Assembly (NCBI RefSeq): GCF_024666615.1
Contig: NZ_CP088297.1
Coordinates: 992,001-1,056,000 of the forward strand
Direction: 5' to 3'
DNA: 64,000 bases
From: Aquabacterium sp. J223
Lineage (GTDB): Bacteria; Pseudomonadota; Gammaproteobacteria; Burkholderiales; Burkholderiaceae_C
The position numbers and the translations under genes are program-made. Shown here in pieces: positions 33,865 to 43,659 of the stretch. How positions within the stretch are numbered: position 1 is the first letter of the stretch; the number at the start of each line of letters is the position of its first letter. The notes under the pieces were generated by a model. That model made no database searches, was not told where the DNA came from, and was given only the letters and a program-made list of their open reading frames with translations.

Positions 33865-34833
33865 ATGGGCTCGAATCACCAACACGCACCGTCCGGCTTC
33901 AACAACGAGAAGGCCTTGTGGCTGGCCTTCACGCTGACCTTCGGCTTCTTGATCGCCGAAGTGGTCGCCGGTGTCCTGACGCGCAGCCTGGCGCTGATTT
34001 CCGACGCGGCCCACATGTTCACCGATGCGGCGGCATTGGCCATCGCGCTGGCCGCTATCCGCGTGGCGAGGCGGCCGACCGACCTCAAGCGCAGCTTCGG
34101 CTACCACCGGTTCGAGATCCTCGCGGCGGCCTTCAATGCGCTGCTGCTGTTCGGCGTGGCGATCTACATCCTGGTGGAGGCGTGGCAACGCTTCCAACGG
34201 CCGGCGGCCATCGAGTCGACCGGCATGCTGGTGGTGGCGTCGCTGGGCCTGATCGTCAACCTGATCAGCATGCGCCTATTGGCCAGCGGCAAGGACGCGA
34301 GCCTCAACATCAAGGGCGCCTACCTCGAGGTGTGGAGCGACCTGCTGGGCTCGATCGGGGTCATCGTTGCGGCGGTGGTCATCCGCTACACCGGCTGGTC
34401 GTGGGTCGACAGTCTGGTGGCGGTGGCCATCGGCCTGTGGGTGTTGCCGAGGACCTGGGTGCTGCTCAAGGAAAGTTTGAACATCCTGCTGGAGGGTGTG
34501 CCCGAGGGCATCGACCCGCAAGCCGTCTCCCAGGCGATGCTGGACGTTCCGGGTGTGACGGGCATCCACGACCTCCACATCTGGGCATTGACCAGCGGCA
34601 AGGCCAGCATGAGCGCGCATGTGGTGCACCGGGACACGGTCGTGCCCCAGGAGCTGATCACGATCCTCCGCACGCTGCTCCACGACCGCTTCACGCTCCA
34701 GCACGTCACGCTCCAATGCGAGGTGACCCCCTGCCCGGACGCGCTGGACAACCCGCATTGGACCGAGCCGCGCACCGCCCTGGCGGCCCGGGCCGAGGCG
34801 GCCTCGGGCAATCCGCCCGCACGTCAAGGCTGA
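33865..34833 (+). CDS. czcD: CDF transporter CzcD
   Basis: This 322-residue CDF protein has six membrane helices, the metal-site motifs SDAAHMFTDAAAL (TM2) and EVWSDLLGSIGV (TM5), and a cytoplasmic C-terminal domain. It exports Zn/Co/Cd from the cytoplasm and lowers czc expression. The start at 33865 (after AGGACC) avoids overlap with the eptA frame. Confidence 0.93.
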   Translation: MGSNHQHAPSGFNNEKALWLAFTLTFGFLIAEVVAGVLTRSLALISDAAHMFTDAAALAIALAAIRVARRPTDLKRSFGYHRFEILAAAFNALLLFGVAIYILVEAWQRFQRPAAIESTGMLVVASLGLIVNLISMRLLASGKDASLNIKGAYLEVWSDLLGSIGVIVAAVVIRYTGWSWVDSLVAVAIGLWVLPRTWVLLKESLNILLEGVPEGIDPQAVSQAMLDVPGVTGIHDLHIWALTSGKASMSAHVVHRDTVVPQELITILRTLLHDRFTLQHVTLQCEVTPCPDALDNPHWTEPRTALAARAEAASGNPPARQG

Positions 34834-34870
34834 TCGCTCGCGACGCTCTTCAAACTAGGAAAGGAACTCC

Positions 34871-35293
34871 ATGAAAACCTTGCTTCTTCCCCTCCTCTTC
34901 GCCTGCCTCGGCGCCGGCAGTGCGCCCGCCGTGGCCGCTGACAATCATAAGGGTCACGACCACGGCGGCAAGGCCGCAAGCCATTCGGATCAGATCAAGC
35001 CGGCTTACGGCGGTGTGGTCACTGTGGTCAAGGACATCAACTATGAGTTGGTGGCCAAATCGGACAGCCTCACGCTCTATGTCAGCGACCATGGCAAGCC
35101 GGTGGACCTGAAGGGCGCCAGCGCCAGGCTCACGCTGCTGTCGGCCAGCGACAAGGCCGACGTGACCCTCGGCCCTGTCGGCGAGCGACTGGAGGCCAAG
35201 GGCAGCTTCAAGGTTGCCCCGGGCACGAAGGTGGCTGGGCAGGTGACCTTGCCTGGTGGCGCGCCAACGAACGTTCGCTTCACCCTCAAGTGA
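34871..35293 (+). CDS. Periplasmic His-rich protein, unknown function
   Basis: A 140-residue protein with a signal peptide (to about residue 22, AVAA) and a short His/Asp/Gly-rich segment NHKGHDHGGK, then a beta-rich domain without Cys. It probably binds metal in the periplasm. It follows czcD by 37 bases and precedes the czcRS system. Not one of the named Czc proteins I recognise. Confidence 0.7.
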   Translation: MKTLLLPLLFACLGAGSAPAVAADNHKGHDHGGKAASHSDQIKPAYGGVVTVVKDINYELVAKSDSLTLYVSDHGKPVDLKGASARLTLLSASDKADVTLGPVGERLEAKGSFKVAPGTKVAGQVTLPGGAPTNVRFTLK

Positions 35294-35324
35294 TCCATCG
35301 CCGGCCGCACCCGTCTTGCCACCC

Positions 35325-36005
35325 ATGAAGATTCTTGTGGTCGAAGACGAAAGCAAGCTCGCCGCCTACCTGCGCAAGGGTTTGAGCGAGGAGGGCTTCG
35401 TCGTTGACGTCGCAAACAACGGCATCGACGGCCTGCACCTCGCCACCGAAGGCGACTACGACCTGCTGCTGCTCGACCGCATGCTGCCCGGCATCGACGG
35501 CCTGACGCTGCTGGCGGCGCTCCGCAAGGTCAAGCCCATTCCTGTGCTGATGCTGTCGGCACGGCAGCACACCGACGACCGCGTCGAAGGGCTGCGGGCC
35601 GGCGCGGACGACTACCTCGTCAAGCCGTTCGCGTTCTCCGAGCTCGTGGCGCGGCTGCAGGCGTTGCTCAGGAGAACCCGTCCGACGCAGGCGGTCACCG
35701 ACACCACGTTACGGCTCTCCGACCTGGAGCTCGACCTGCTCAAGCGCAGGGCTGTCCGTGCCGGGCATCGGCTGGACCTGACCACCAAGGAGTTGCAGCT
35801 GCTGGAGTTGCTGATGCGCCGGCAAGGCGAAGTGCTGTCGCGCACTGAGATTGCCGAGAAGGTGTGGGACATGAACTTCGACGGCGGGACTAACGTGATC
35901 GACGTGGCGGTGCGCCGCCTGCGCCACAAGCTGGACGCTCCCTTCGAGCGTCCCATGCTGCACACCGTGCGTGGTTTTGGCTACGTGCTGGAGGACCGAG
36001 GGTGA
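35325..36005 (+). CDS. czcR: OmpR-family response regulator CzcR
   Basis: A 226-residue protein with a receiver domain (DRMLPG with phosphoacceptor Asp about 51, Lys in LVKPF about 101) and an OmpR-type winged helix (about 130-225). It is the CzcR/CopR-type regulator paired with the next gene. It probably activates czc genes in response to Zn/Cd/Co. Confidence 0.88.
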   Translation: MKILVVEDESKLAAYLRKGLSEEGFVVDVANNGIDGLHLATEGDYDLLLLDRMLPGIDGLTLLAALRKVKPIPVLMLSARQHTDDRVEGLRAGADDYLVKPFAFSELVARLQALLRRTRPTQAVTDTTLRLSDLELDLLKRRAVRAGHRLDLTTKELQLLELLMRRQGEVLSRTEIAEKVWDMNFDGGTNVIDVAVRRLRHKLDAPFERPMLHTVRGFGYVLEDRG

Positions 36006-37405
36006 AGGAGGTCGCGCCCCGGTCGCTGGCCCGGCGGCTGTCGGTGCGGCTTGCACTGTTGAGCCTGACGGTGCTGGCGGTAGTCTGCACTGCCGTCTAC
36101 AGTTGGGCGCACCACGGGCTGAGCGTGCAGCAGCGCGATCGGCTCGAGCGCCAGCGGGTTCAGCTTGAACACCTGTTCGGCGAGGCGCGCGAAGCAGGCG
36201 ACGAGCGTCTGCTGACCCACAAGCTCGGCGACATGCTGGTCGGCCAGACCCTGCTGTCGGTCGAGGTGCTGCGCGACGACGCGAGTCTGTTCTTTCGGTG
36301 GTCGGGCAATGGCCTGGGGAAGACGCAACGGCTGCTCGACTTCAGATTGCCGGCACCGAACGTCAGCGCTGCGGCCTGGCCGATTCAGCTGGCGCTGGAC
36401 GTGAGCGCCGACATGGCCACGCTGAACCTGCTGGCCGCGGCACTGGCGGCCGCGGCGGGAGTCGGCACTTTGCTGATCACGGCGGGCGGGTCGGTGTTGG
36501 TGCGTCGGGGATTGCAGCCGGTGAGCCGGCTGGCCGACCAGACGCGTGCGTTGTCGGCGCAGACGCGGGATCGTCGTCTGGATGGATCGGCCCAGCCGAA
36601 AGAGCTGGCACCGCTGGTGCAGCAGTTCAACCAACTGCTGGATCGGCTGCAGCTCGCCTTCGACCGGCTCGAGGCCTTCAACGCCGACGTCGCCCATGAA
36701 CTGGCGACGCCTCTGTCCACGCTGATCGGCGGAACGGAGATCACGCTGCGCCGGGAGCGGCCGGCGGAGGAACTGCGCCGGGCGCTGGAGTGCAACCTCG
36801 AGGAACTGCAGCGGCTTGCCAGCATCGTGCAGGACATGCTGTTCCTCGCTCATGCGGACCATGGCACCCAGGCGCGCAGGGCGCCCGTTGCCAGCCTGTC
36901 GCGACTGCTGGTGCGTGTGGCGTCGTTGCACGAAGCTCCGCTGGCCGAGCGGTCGCTGACGCTTGAGATACAAGGAGAATCGGCAGCGGCGGTTGACGCA
37001 TCGTTGATCGAGCGTGCCGTGTCGAACCTCCTGTCCAACGCCACCCGGTATGCATGGCCCGGGTCGGTGGTGAAGCTGGTGGTGTCCACGCGTCGGGACG
37101 AAATCCACGTCGAGGTGGAGAACGAGGGGGACACCGTTCCGGCCGACCGACTGGATCGCATCTTCGATCGTTTCTACCGGGCAGAACACTCCCGCGAGAA
37201 CGCTGATCGCCACCATGGTCTGGGACTGTCCATCGTGGCGGCGATTGCGCGGATGCACGGTGGCGGCGGCTTCGCGCGGTCCGCGCAAGGCCGCACCGTG
37301 GTCGGTTTCAGTCTTCGGCGGTCGGCAGCGCCATCCGACGCAGCCGGCCAGCCGATTCCGGCCGAATGGTCCGACTCCCGAACCAACCAGGAGGTCGCAG
37401 TATGA
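36002..37405 (+). CDS. czcS: Heavy-metal sensor histidine kinase CzcS
   Basis: A 467-residue kinase: two membrane helices (about 15-37 and 140-165), a short periplasmic sensor, a HAMP region, and a His-kinase domain with the phosphoacceptor in DVAHELATPL (His about 231), N-box SNLLSNATRY and G boxes. The GTG start overlaps the czcR stop (GTGA). It senses periplasmic divalent metals. Confidence 0.88.
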   Translation: MKEVAPRSLARRLSVRLALLSLTVLAVVCTAVYSWAHHGLSVQQRDRLERQRVQLEHLFGEAREAGDERLLTHKLGDMLVGQTLLSVEVLRDDASLFFRWSGNGLGKTQRLLDFRLPAPNVSAAAWPIQLALDVSADMATLNLLAAALAAAAGVGTLLITAGGSVLVRRGLQPVSRLADQTRALSAQTRDRRLDGSAQPKELAPLVQQFNQLLDRLQLAFDRLEAFNADVAHELATPLSTLIGGTEITLRRERPAEELRRALECNLEELQRLASIVQDMLFLAHADHGTQARRAPVASLSRLLVRVASLHEAPLAERSLTLEIQGESAAAVDASLIERAVSNLLSNATRYAWPGSVVKLVVSTRRDEIHVEVENEGDTVPADRLDRIFDRFYRAEHSRENADRHHGLGLSIVAAIARMHGGGGFARSAQGRTVVGFSLRRSAAPSDAAGQPIPAEWSDSRTNQEVAV

Positions 37406-39978
37406 GCGATCCGCAGCGACTGAGCCTCGAGCTCTCCATCGTGTTGCCTTCAGTCTCGGATGAGCGCGACGGTTGTGTGCAGCGCCTGACCACGGCGCTC
37501 CAGGGCCAGCCCGGCATCGACAAGGCGCATGTCAAGGTCGAGGGCGACCAGCCTCGCTTGTGCATCCACTATGACCCCGCGCAGGTGCCGCTTCGCAAGG
37601 TGCGGGAACTGGCGCTGAACACCGGCGCGGGGCTGACCGAGCGCTATGGGCATGTGACGGCGGAGCACGGGCCCACGCACGCCCGCGGCGCGAGGCGTCT
37701 CGCAGACCAGTTGCGCGCAATGCCTGGGGTGCTGGAAGCCGATGCCTCGCCGGCGGGCGCCGCACGGCTGGAGTACGACCGAACCGTTCTGCCCGACGGG
37801 GAACTGCACAAGCGCCTGCGTGCCTTCGACTTGCGGCTGGTGGATGCCGGCGCGATGGCGAGCCCGATGCCAACGAGGCCAGAACACCGCGCATCCGCAC
37901 ACAACCACGCCGAGGGCGAGCACGGACACGGACACGAACACGACCACTCGCATGCGGACGAGCCGTCCCACCAGGACCACGACCACCACCACGGCGGGGT
38001 GTTCGGTGCCAACTCCGAGCTCATCTTTTCGCTGCTGTCCGGTACCCTGCTGCTGGCGGGCTGGCTGCTGGAGCGCACGCAGCTGATCTCCGGCTCGATC
38101 GCCCTGGGCTTCTTTGTTGCGGCTTACGGCTTCGGCGGCTTCTACACGGTGCGCGAGGCGCTGGAGAACCTGCGCGCCCGCCGTTTCGAGATCGACACGT
38201 TGATGGTGGTGGCAGCGGCCGGCGCCGCGGCGCTGGGTCAATGGGCGGAAGGCGCGCTGCTGCTCTTCCTTTTCAGCCTGGGCCATTCGCTCGAACACTA
38301 TGCAATGGGCCGTGCCAAGCGGGCCATCGAGGCGCTGGCGAAGCTGGCGCCCGAGCGGGCGCTGGTGCGCAGTAACGGCCAAGTCGTGGAGGTGGGTGTC
38401 GCCTCGCTGAACCCGGGCGATGTGGTGCTGGTGAAGCCGAACGAAAGGCTGCCGGCCGACGGCATCGTGGTGCTCGGGACCAGCAGCGTCAATCAGGCGC
38501 CGGTGACCGGCGAAAGCCTGCCGGTGGACAAGCAACCTGTTGCTGACCCCGAAGCCGCGTTGGCCTCGTTCGATCGACTGGCGCCGGAGCACCGGGTCTT
38601 CGCCGGCACCGTCAACGGCTCAGGTGCCCTGGAGATGATGGTCGCCAAGCGCTCGGGCGAATCCACCATGGCGCGGGTGGTCCGACTCGTGACCGAGGCT
38701 CAGACGCAACGCTCGCCGACCCAAAACTTCACCGACAGATTCGAGAAGGTCTTCGTTCCGGCCGTGCTCATCCTGGTTGTGCTGCTGCTCGGGGCCGGGC
38801 TGGTGGTGGACGAGCCCTTCAGCGCCACCTTCTACCGGGCCATGGCCGTGCTGGTGGCGGCCAGCCCCTGCGCCCTGGCGATCTCGGTGCCGAGCGCCGT
38901 GCTGAGCGGTGTGGCGCGCGCGGCACGAAGCGGCGTGCTGGTCAAGGGCGGCGCACCACTGGAGAACCTGGGCACGTTGACCGCCATCGCCTTCGACAAG
39001 ACCGGCACGCTCACCGAGGGCAGGCCTCGCCTCACTGACGTCGTGGCGTCCGGCCAGTCGAGTGAAGCGGAACTGCTGTCCGTGGCGCTTTCCGTGGAGC
39101 AGCACAGCGACCACCCGCTGGCCGCGGCCATCGTGACGGGGGCGCAGGAGCGGCTTGGCGCCGATCGACCTGCGCTCGAAGTGCGCGCTGTGCAGAGCAT
39201 CACCGGCCGGGGCGTCCAGGCACGGCTTGACGACGAGGTGGTCCACATCGGCAAGGCCGCGCTGTTTGGAGAGGTCGCCGGGCCGCCGATTCCGCCGGAC
39301 ATGATGGCGGCGAACGACCGCCTTGTCTCGGAGGGGCGCAGCACGATGCTGGTTCGCCACGGCAGCCGTTACCTGGGCATCCTCGGCGTGATGGACACGC
39401 CGCGGTCCTCCGCACCGCAGGTGATGCGAGCACTCAAGGGGCTGGGCATCGAGCGCTTGATCATGATCTCCGGTGACAACCAACGCGTGGCCGATGCAGT
39501 GGCCCAGTCGGTCGGGTTGACCGAGGCGCGGGGCGACCTCATGCCCGACGACAAGGTCGACGCGATCAAGAAACTGCGCGGCGCCCAGCGCAAGGTGGCC
39601 ATGGTCGGCGACGGCGTCAACGACGCCCCGGCCATGGCCAACGCCACCGTGGGCATCGCGATGGGGGCTGCCGGATCCGACGTCGCGCTGGAGACGGCCG
39701 ATGTCGCGCTGATGGCCGACGACCTGGCGCAACTGCCGCTGGCGGTGGGCCTTTCCCGCGCCACCAGCCGCGTCATCAAGCAGAACCTGTGGGTCAGCCT
39801 GGGCGTGGTCGCGCTACTGATACCGGCCACCATCCTCGGTCTCAACATCGGCGTGGCGGTGCTCTTCCACGAAGGCTCGACGCTGCTGGTGGTGGTCAAT
39901 GCGCTGCGGCTGTTGGCGTTCGAGGAGCGCCGACTGGAGGAGGGGCCGTCAGCGGGGATCAGCACGTCGTCCATCTGA
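37402..39978 (+). CDS. czcP: P1B-4-type metal ATPase CzcP
   Basis: An 858-residue P-ATPase. It has an N-terminal metal-binding region with a His-rich stretch (HGHGHEHDHSH, about 174) but no CxxC HMA. The transport-site motif is SPC (ASPCAL) rather than CPC, with HEGST in the last helix, which is typical of P1B-4 (CzcP/CoaT). Other motifs are TGES, DKTGT, GDGVNDAP. An AGGAGG site precedes the ATG. It likely exports Zn, Cd or Co. The last codons overlap nothing, and a repeat follows at 39975. Confidence 0.9.
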   Translation: MSDPQRLSLELSIVLPSVSDERDGCVQRLTTALQGQPGIDKAHVKVEGDQPRLCIHYDPAQVPLRKVRELALNTGAGLTERYGHVTAEHGPTHARGARRLADQLRAMPGVLEADASPAGAARLEYDRTVLPDGELHKRLRAFDLRLVDAGAMASPMPTRPEHRASAHNHAEGEHGHGHEHDHSHADEPSHQDHDHHHGGVFGANSELIFSLLSGTLLLAGWLLERTQLISGSIALGFFVAAYGFGGFYTVREALENLRARRFEIDTLMVVAAAGAAALGQWAEGALLLFLFSLGHSLEHYAMGRAKRAIEALAKLAPERALVRSNGQVVEVGVASLNPGDVVLVKPNERLPADGIVVLGTSSVNQAPVTGESLPVDKQPVADPEAALASFDRLAPEHRVFAGTVNGSGALEMMVAKRSGESTMARVVRLVTEAQTQRSPTQNFTDRFEKVFVPAVLILVVLLLGAGLVVDEPFSATFYRAMAVLVAASPCALAISVPSAVLSGVARAARSGVLVKGGAPLENLGTLTAIAFDKTGTLTEGRPRLTDVVASGQSSEAELLSVALSVEQHSDHPLAAAIVTGAQERLGADRPALEVRAVQSITGRGVQARLDDEVVHIGKAALFGEVAGPPIPPDMMAANDRLVSEGRSTMLVRHGSRYLGILGVMDTPRSSAPQVMRALKGLGIERLIMISGDNQRVADAVAQSVGLTEARGDLMPDDKVDAIKKLRGAQRKVAMVGDGVNDAPAMANATVGIAMGAAGSDVALETADVALMADDLAQLPLAVGLSRATSRVIKQNLWVSLGVVALLIPATILGLNIGVAVLFHEGSTLLVVVNALRLLAFEERRLEEGPSAGISTSSI

Positions 39979-40129
39979 ATGACACAACGGTCATCTGTGC
40001 GTTCATGTGCCGTCAGGGCCCGGTTTCTACATTTCTTCCACCCGATCAATGCGGGCTTGTAGAGCCAACCCCTTACCCCAAAGGACTGTCATGAACACCT
40101 CTCGAATCTTTCGTGTTGCCGCGCTGACC
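39975..40129 (+). repeat. Upstream repeat of czcE, copy 1
   Basis: This 155-base block is nearly identical to 45160-45314 (one visible mismatch in the upstream part). It covers the region before czcE copy 1 and the first 13 codons. It includes a short palindrome, ATGAC and GTCAT around 6 bases (39979-39994), a candidate operator. Confidence 0.85.
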
Positions 40130-40441
40130 CTTGCCACTGCGCTGCCCTTTCACGGCATGGCCATGGGCACTGATGTCTTCCGCAACGGCCAGTCGAAGTA
40201 CGGTCAACCGGCCGCGGCTGGCGCGCCTTCGGCTCGGGTCGTGGATGTGTCCACCTTGAAGAGCCTGACGGTGGCCTATGGCGACACGGTGACCTTCCAA
40301 GTACCCAGTGGGATGCAGTTCTCGTGGACTTTCAATGGCTTGGATGGATTATCGGTTCCCGTGACCAAGATCGCCCCCGGCGGCTTTCCCTCGACGAAGG
40401 CGACCATCCATGTGCAAGCAAATCCACTGGCAGTCAATTGA
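40091..40441 (+). CDS. czcE: CzcE-family periplasmic metal-binding protein (copy 1)
   Basis: A 116-residue protein with a signal peptide (MNTSRIFRVAALTLATALPFHGMA) and an all-beta domain like CzcE (VTVAYGDTVTFQVP..FSWTFNG). CzcE binds Cu(II) in the periplasm in C. metallidurans. It belongs with the czc genes upstream. A second copy occurs 5185 bases away, with diverged mature sequence. Confidence 0.8.
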   Translation: MNTSRIFRVAALTLATALPFHGMAMGTDVFRNGQSKYGQPAAAGAPSARVVDVSTLKSLTVAYGDTVTFQVPSGMQFSWTFNGLDGLSVPVTKIAPGGFPSTKATIHVQANPLAVN

Positions 40442-40552
40442 TCTCCGGTTTGCAAGGGCCCGCGGTCGTCAGCTTGTGAAGCGGACACGACGCGCTCTGT
40501 GTGCCCCTTGGGCCCCGGATTCAACGCAGTTCGCTTCACCGGCCCGTCGCTG

Positions 40553-41554
40553 ATGGACCAGTCGGTGAGTCACTTCAGCATTCTGACGGCCGGTTCGCTG
40601 TCCACCGTGACGTTGAGTGTCGTGGTTCCTGTGTTCAATGAGCAGGCGGTATTGGATGAGTTCCAGCGTCGATTGAGCGCGGTACTGACGGGTGCCGACG
40701 TGAGCTACGAAGTAATTTACGTCGACGACGGCAGTACCGACCACACGCCGCAGCTGCTGCAGCAGCTCCAGGCGAAAGACCCGAGGACGGGGTACGTGCG
40801 CCTGACCCGAAATTTCGGCAAGGAGGCTGCAATGAGTGCCGGGTTGCGGCTCGCTGGCGGGAAGGCCGTGGTCATCATTGATGCTGACTTGCAGGACCCG
40901 CCTGAACTGATTCCGGCCATGATTTCTGCATGGGGCAGTGGCGCAGACGTGGTGAACATGAGGCGCCGGCAACGATCGGGCGAACCTTGGTGGAAACGCA
41001 CGACCGCCGTCACCTTCTACCGCCTCATGGAGCGCGTCAGCGACGTACCGATTGCACGCAACGTGGGTGATTTCCGTCTGTTCAGCCGCCGTGCCGTTGA
41101 CGCGCTGAACGAGTTGCCGGAACGCGGCCGGTTCATGAAAGGCCTATTTTCCTGGATCGGCTTTCCCCAGGTGACGATCGAATACGACCGTCCCGGTCGC
41201 GCCGCCGGCAAGACCAAGTGGCCTCTCTTCAAGCTCGTCGGTCTTGCCTTTGATGGGGTCACCGCGTTCTCGGCTGCACCGCTGAGGCTGGCCACATGGC
41301 TCGGCCTGACCAGCGCGGGCGGCGCTTTCGCTTACGCGATGTTCTTCTTGGCCAAGGCCTTGTGGGTGGGCGATACGGTCCAGGGCTTCCCGACCTTGAT
41401 CGTCAGCCTGTTGTTCCTGGGCGGGTTGCAACTGCTCTGCATCGGCGTGCTGGGGGAATATGTGGCGCGAATCTTCACGGAGACCAAGCGGCGTCCGATC
41501 TACTTGATCGACACCTACCGCCCTGCAACAGCCCTGGCCCGCCAGACCGACTGA
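40553..41554 (+). CDS. GT2-family glycosyltransferase (ArnC/GtrB-like)
   Basis: A 333-residue protein: a GT-A domain with SVVVPVFNEQ, DDGSTD (about 60), a DADLQDPP motif (about 114), and C-terminal membrane helices. This is the undecaprenyl-phosphate sugar transferase type (ArnC, DPM1 or GtrB). It likely loads a sugar on undecaprenyl phosphate for the next gene, an ArnT-like enzyme, which starts 5 bases after. The start at 40553 (ATG) or GTG at 40499 is uncertain. Confidence 0.82.
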   Translation: MDQSVSHFSILTAGSLSTVTLSVVVPVFNEQAVLDEFQRRLSAVLTGADVSYEVIYVDDGSTDHTPQLLQQLQAKDPRTGYVRLTRNFGKEAAMSAGLRLAGGKAVVIIDADLQDPPELIPAMISAWGSGADVVNMRRRQRSGEPWWKRTTAVTFYRLMERVSDVPIARNVGDFRLFSRRAVDALNELPERGRFMKGLFSWIGFPQVTIEYDRPGRAAGKTKWPLFKLVGLAFDGVTAFSAAPLRLATWLGLTSAGGAFAYAMFFLAKALWVGDTVQGFPTLIVSLLFLGGLQLLCIGVLGEYVARIFTETKRRPIYLIDTYRPATALARQTD

Positions 41555-41558
41555 CAAG

Positions 41559-43043
41559 ATGATCCGTCTTTGGAAAGAAGCGCAGAGGACACTTGGCGGC
41601 GCTGCCACCTACACGTTACTCCTGCTGGTGCTGATGAGGCTGGTGTCCTTGGCCGCCTATCCGCTTATGGATACCACGGAAGGACGCTATGGCGAGATCG
41701 CGCGAAAGATGGCCGTGCTTGGCGACTGGGTGACGCCATGGTTCACCGACGGCCTGCCATTCTGGGGAAAGCCACCGCTGGCGTTCTGGCTTTCCGCGGG
41801 AAGCATGCGGGTGCTGGGCTTCAACGAGTTTGCAGTGCGCTTGCCGCACTTTCTGGCGGCGATGGCAATCCTCGCCCTGACATTCGACTGGGCGCGGCGG
41901 GCTGGCATGCGCCGCCCTGCCTACGTGCTGCCGTTGCTCTCGGGCACCGTCCTCTTCATTGTGGTGTCCGGCGCAATGACGACCGACATGGCGTTGTCTC
42001 TGGGCACAGTCCTGTCGATGCGATGTTTTTGGCTCGCGCTACATGGACCGGTCGAACACCGGCGACGCGAGGCGTGGCTGATCTTCGCCGGCCTGTGGAT
42101 CGTTCTTCTGGCGAAGGGCCCGGTGGGGTTGGTCCTCATCCTTGTGCCGGTTGGCATCTGGGCCTTGTGGACAGGAAAAATGGGCGAGGCTTGGCACGCT
42201 GTGCCATGGCTGCGTGGCGGCGCGCTGCTCGTCGCCACGGCATCGCCGTGGTATGCAATTGCCGAGGTCCGCACGCCCGGTTTCCTTGATTACTTCCTTG
42301 TCGGCGAGCACTGGAAGCGGTTCGCCGAAAGCGGTTGGCAGGGCGATCGGTACGGCTCTGCGCATGCGTTTCCACGCGGTGCGATCTGGCTTTTTTTTGC
42401 AGGAGCGATTTTCCCTTGGAGCGTGGTGCTGCCAATCGCAGCTTGGCGTGCACGTCGCCTTGACCGTCCGACGTCACCAGAAGGTGCTCCCGCATCTCAA
42501 CGCCCCTTCGTCAAGTACTTGCTCATCTGCGGTCTTGCGCCTGGTGTGTTCTTCACGGGGTCGGGAAACATCTTGTGGACCTACGTGCTTCCCGGGCTGC
42601 CACCGCTGGCGCTCTTGGCTGCCGTCTGGCTGGGCGCCGGCAACGACACCGCGGCGCGCCGAACGCTCTTTGCCGGGACGCTCGCGGCGACGCTGCTGTT
42701 CGGCGGCGTCCTGCTGAACCTGACGGTTGGCGGCCGCGCGGAGGCAAGGTCAGCACGCGCTGTGCAGCGGCTGTACCAAGCACAACAGCGTCCAGAGATT
42801 CCGCTTATCTTCGTTCAGCATCGCATGTTCTCGGCAGCCTTCTACTCCCGAGGGCAAGCAATGCAAGTGACCGATCCACGGCAATTGCTGACCGAACATC
42901 AACAGTCCGAAATGTTCGTTGCGGTACCCCATCCCACACTGGGGCAATTGCCCGCCGCGGCTGCTGAATGCCTGCAGACCATAGGCGACGCGGGGAACTA
43001 CCGGCTTTTCTTCCGCCCAATTTATGCAGCAGCACAACGGTGA
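41559..43043 (+). CDS. ArnT-like GT39 glycosyltransferase
   Basis: A 494-residue membrane protein with many helices and the GT39/PMT signature DTTEGRYGEIARKM (about 37-50) and WVTPWFTDGLPFWGKPPL. This is the pattern of ArnT, which moves 4-amino-4-deoxy-arabinose (or another sugar) from undecaprenyl phosphate to lipid A. The sugar here is not known as no ArnA/ArnB or similar gene is present. The neighbouring GT2 suggests a two-step pathway. Confidence 0.8.
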   Translation: MIRLWKEAQRTLGGAATYTLLLLVLMRLVSLAAYPLMDTTEGRYGEIARKMAVLGDWVTPWFTDGLPFWGKPPLAFWLSAGSMRVLGFNEFAVRLPHFLAAMAILALTFDWARRAGMRRPAYVLPLLSGTVLFIVVSGAMTTDMALSLGTVLSMRCFWLALHGPVEHRRREAWLIFAGLWIVLLAKGPVGLVLILVPVGIWALWTGKMGEAWHAVPWLRGGALLVATASPWYAIAEVRTPGFLDYFLVGEHWKRFAESGWQGDRYGSAHAFPRGAIWLFFAGAIFPWSVVLPIAAWRARRLDRPTSPEGAPASQRPFVKYLLICGLAPGVFFTGSGNILWTYVLPGLPPLALLAAVWLGAGNDTAARRTLFAGTLAATLLFGGVLLNLTVGGRAEARSARAVQRLYQAQQRPEIPLIFVQHRMFSAAFYSRGQAMQVTDPRQLLTEHQQSEMFVAVPHPTLGQLPAAAAECLQTIGDAGNYRLFFRPIYAAAQR

Positions 43044-43105
43044 CTGCGGCCCCGCTATTCGCTTTGCGCGCCTGTACTGAAAAATTGCGTCAAAGGAGTC
43101 AATAA

Positions 43106-43615
43106 ATGGGAGAACACGAGCGGCTGGAGCGCAACGCGACTATGCCTTGGACAGATGAGTCGATGCGCAGCAACCGCCAAACCGAAGATGGAGATCTTGC
43201 AGAGATGCTGGGCGAGTTGCGAATATTGCTGCCCACAGCGCAGTTGTTGTCCGCCTTTCTCATCGCGGTGCCATTTGCGCCAGGATTCAACGATCTGGTT
43301 GGGGCAGAAAAGGGCGTATTCTTGGCGACGTTCTTGCTGTCAATCACGAGCCTGGTACTGCTTTCCGCACCGGCGGTCCAGCATCGGTTGCTGCGTCCGC
43401 TCGCCAACCGGGCTTCCTTCAAGACCTTGGCGACGCGGCAGATCGTGCTCGGCGCTTCAGCCATGGCACTGGCATTGGTGCTGGCCACCCAGCTTGTGCT
43501 CTCTGCCGTCCTCGGGCATCTTGTCGGCAACATCGCTGCTGCGGGAATAGCGTTGTTTGCTGGCGGCGTCTGGTGGATGGTTCCGCAAGGTTGGCGCCGC
43601 CGGGGAATTCTGTAG
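43106..43615 (+). CDS. Membrane protein, DUF6328-like
   Basis: A 169-residue protein with four hydrophobic segments (about 45-160) and a ribosome site GGAG near the start. It resembles the DUF6328 family of small membrane proteins whose role is unknown. It follows the ArnT-like gene by 62 bases. Confidence 0.65.
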   Translation: MGEHERLERNATMPWTDESMRSNRQTEDGDLAEMLGELRILLPTAQLLSAFLIAVPFAPGFNDLVGAEKGVFLATFLLSITSLVLLSAPAVQHRLLRPLANRASFKTLATRQIVLGASAMALALVLATQLVLSAVLGHLVGNIAAAGIALFAGGVWWMVPQGWRRRGIL

Positions 43616-43659
43616 AGACTGGTGGATCAAACGAGCTTGTCAACGAAAGGAGTGGTGCG

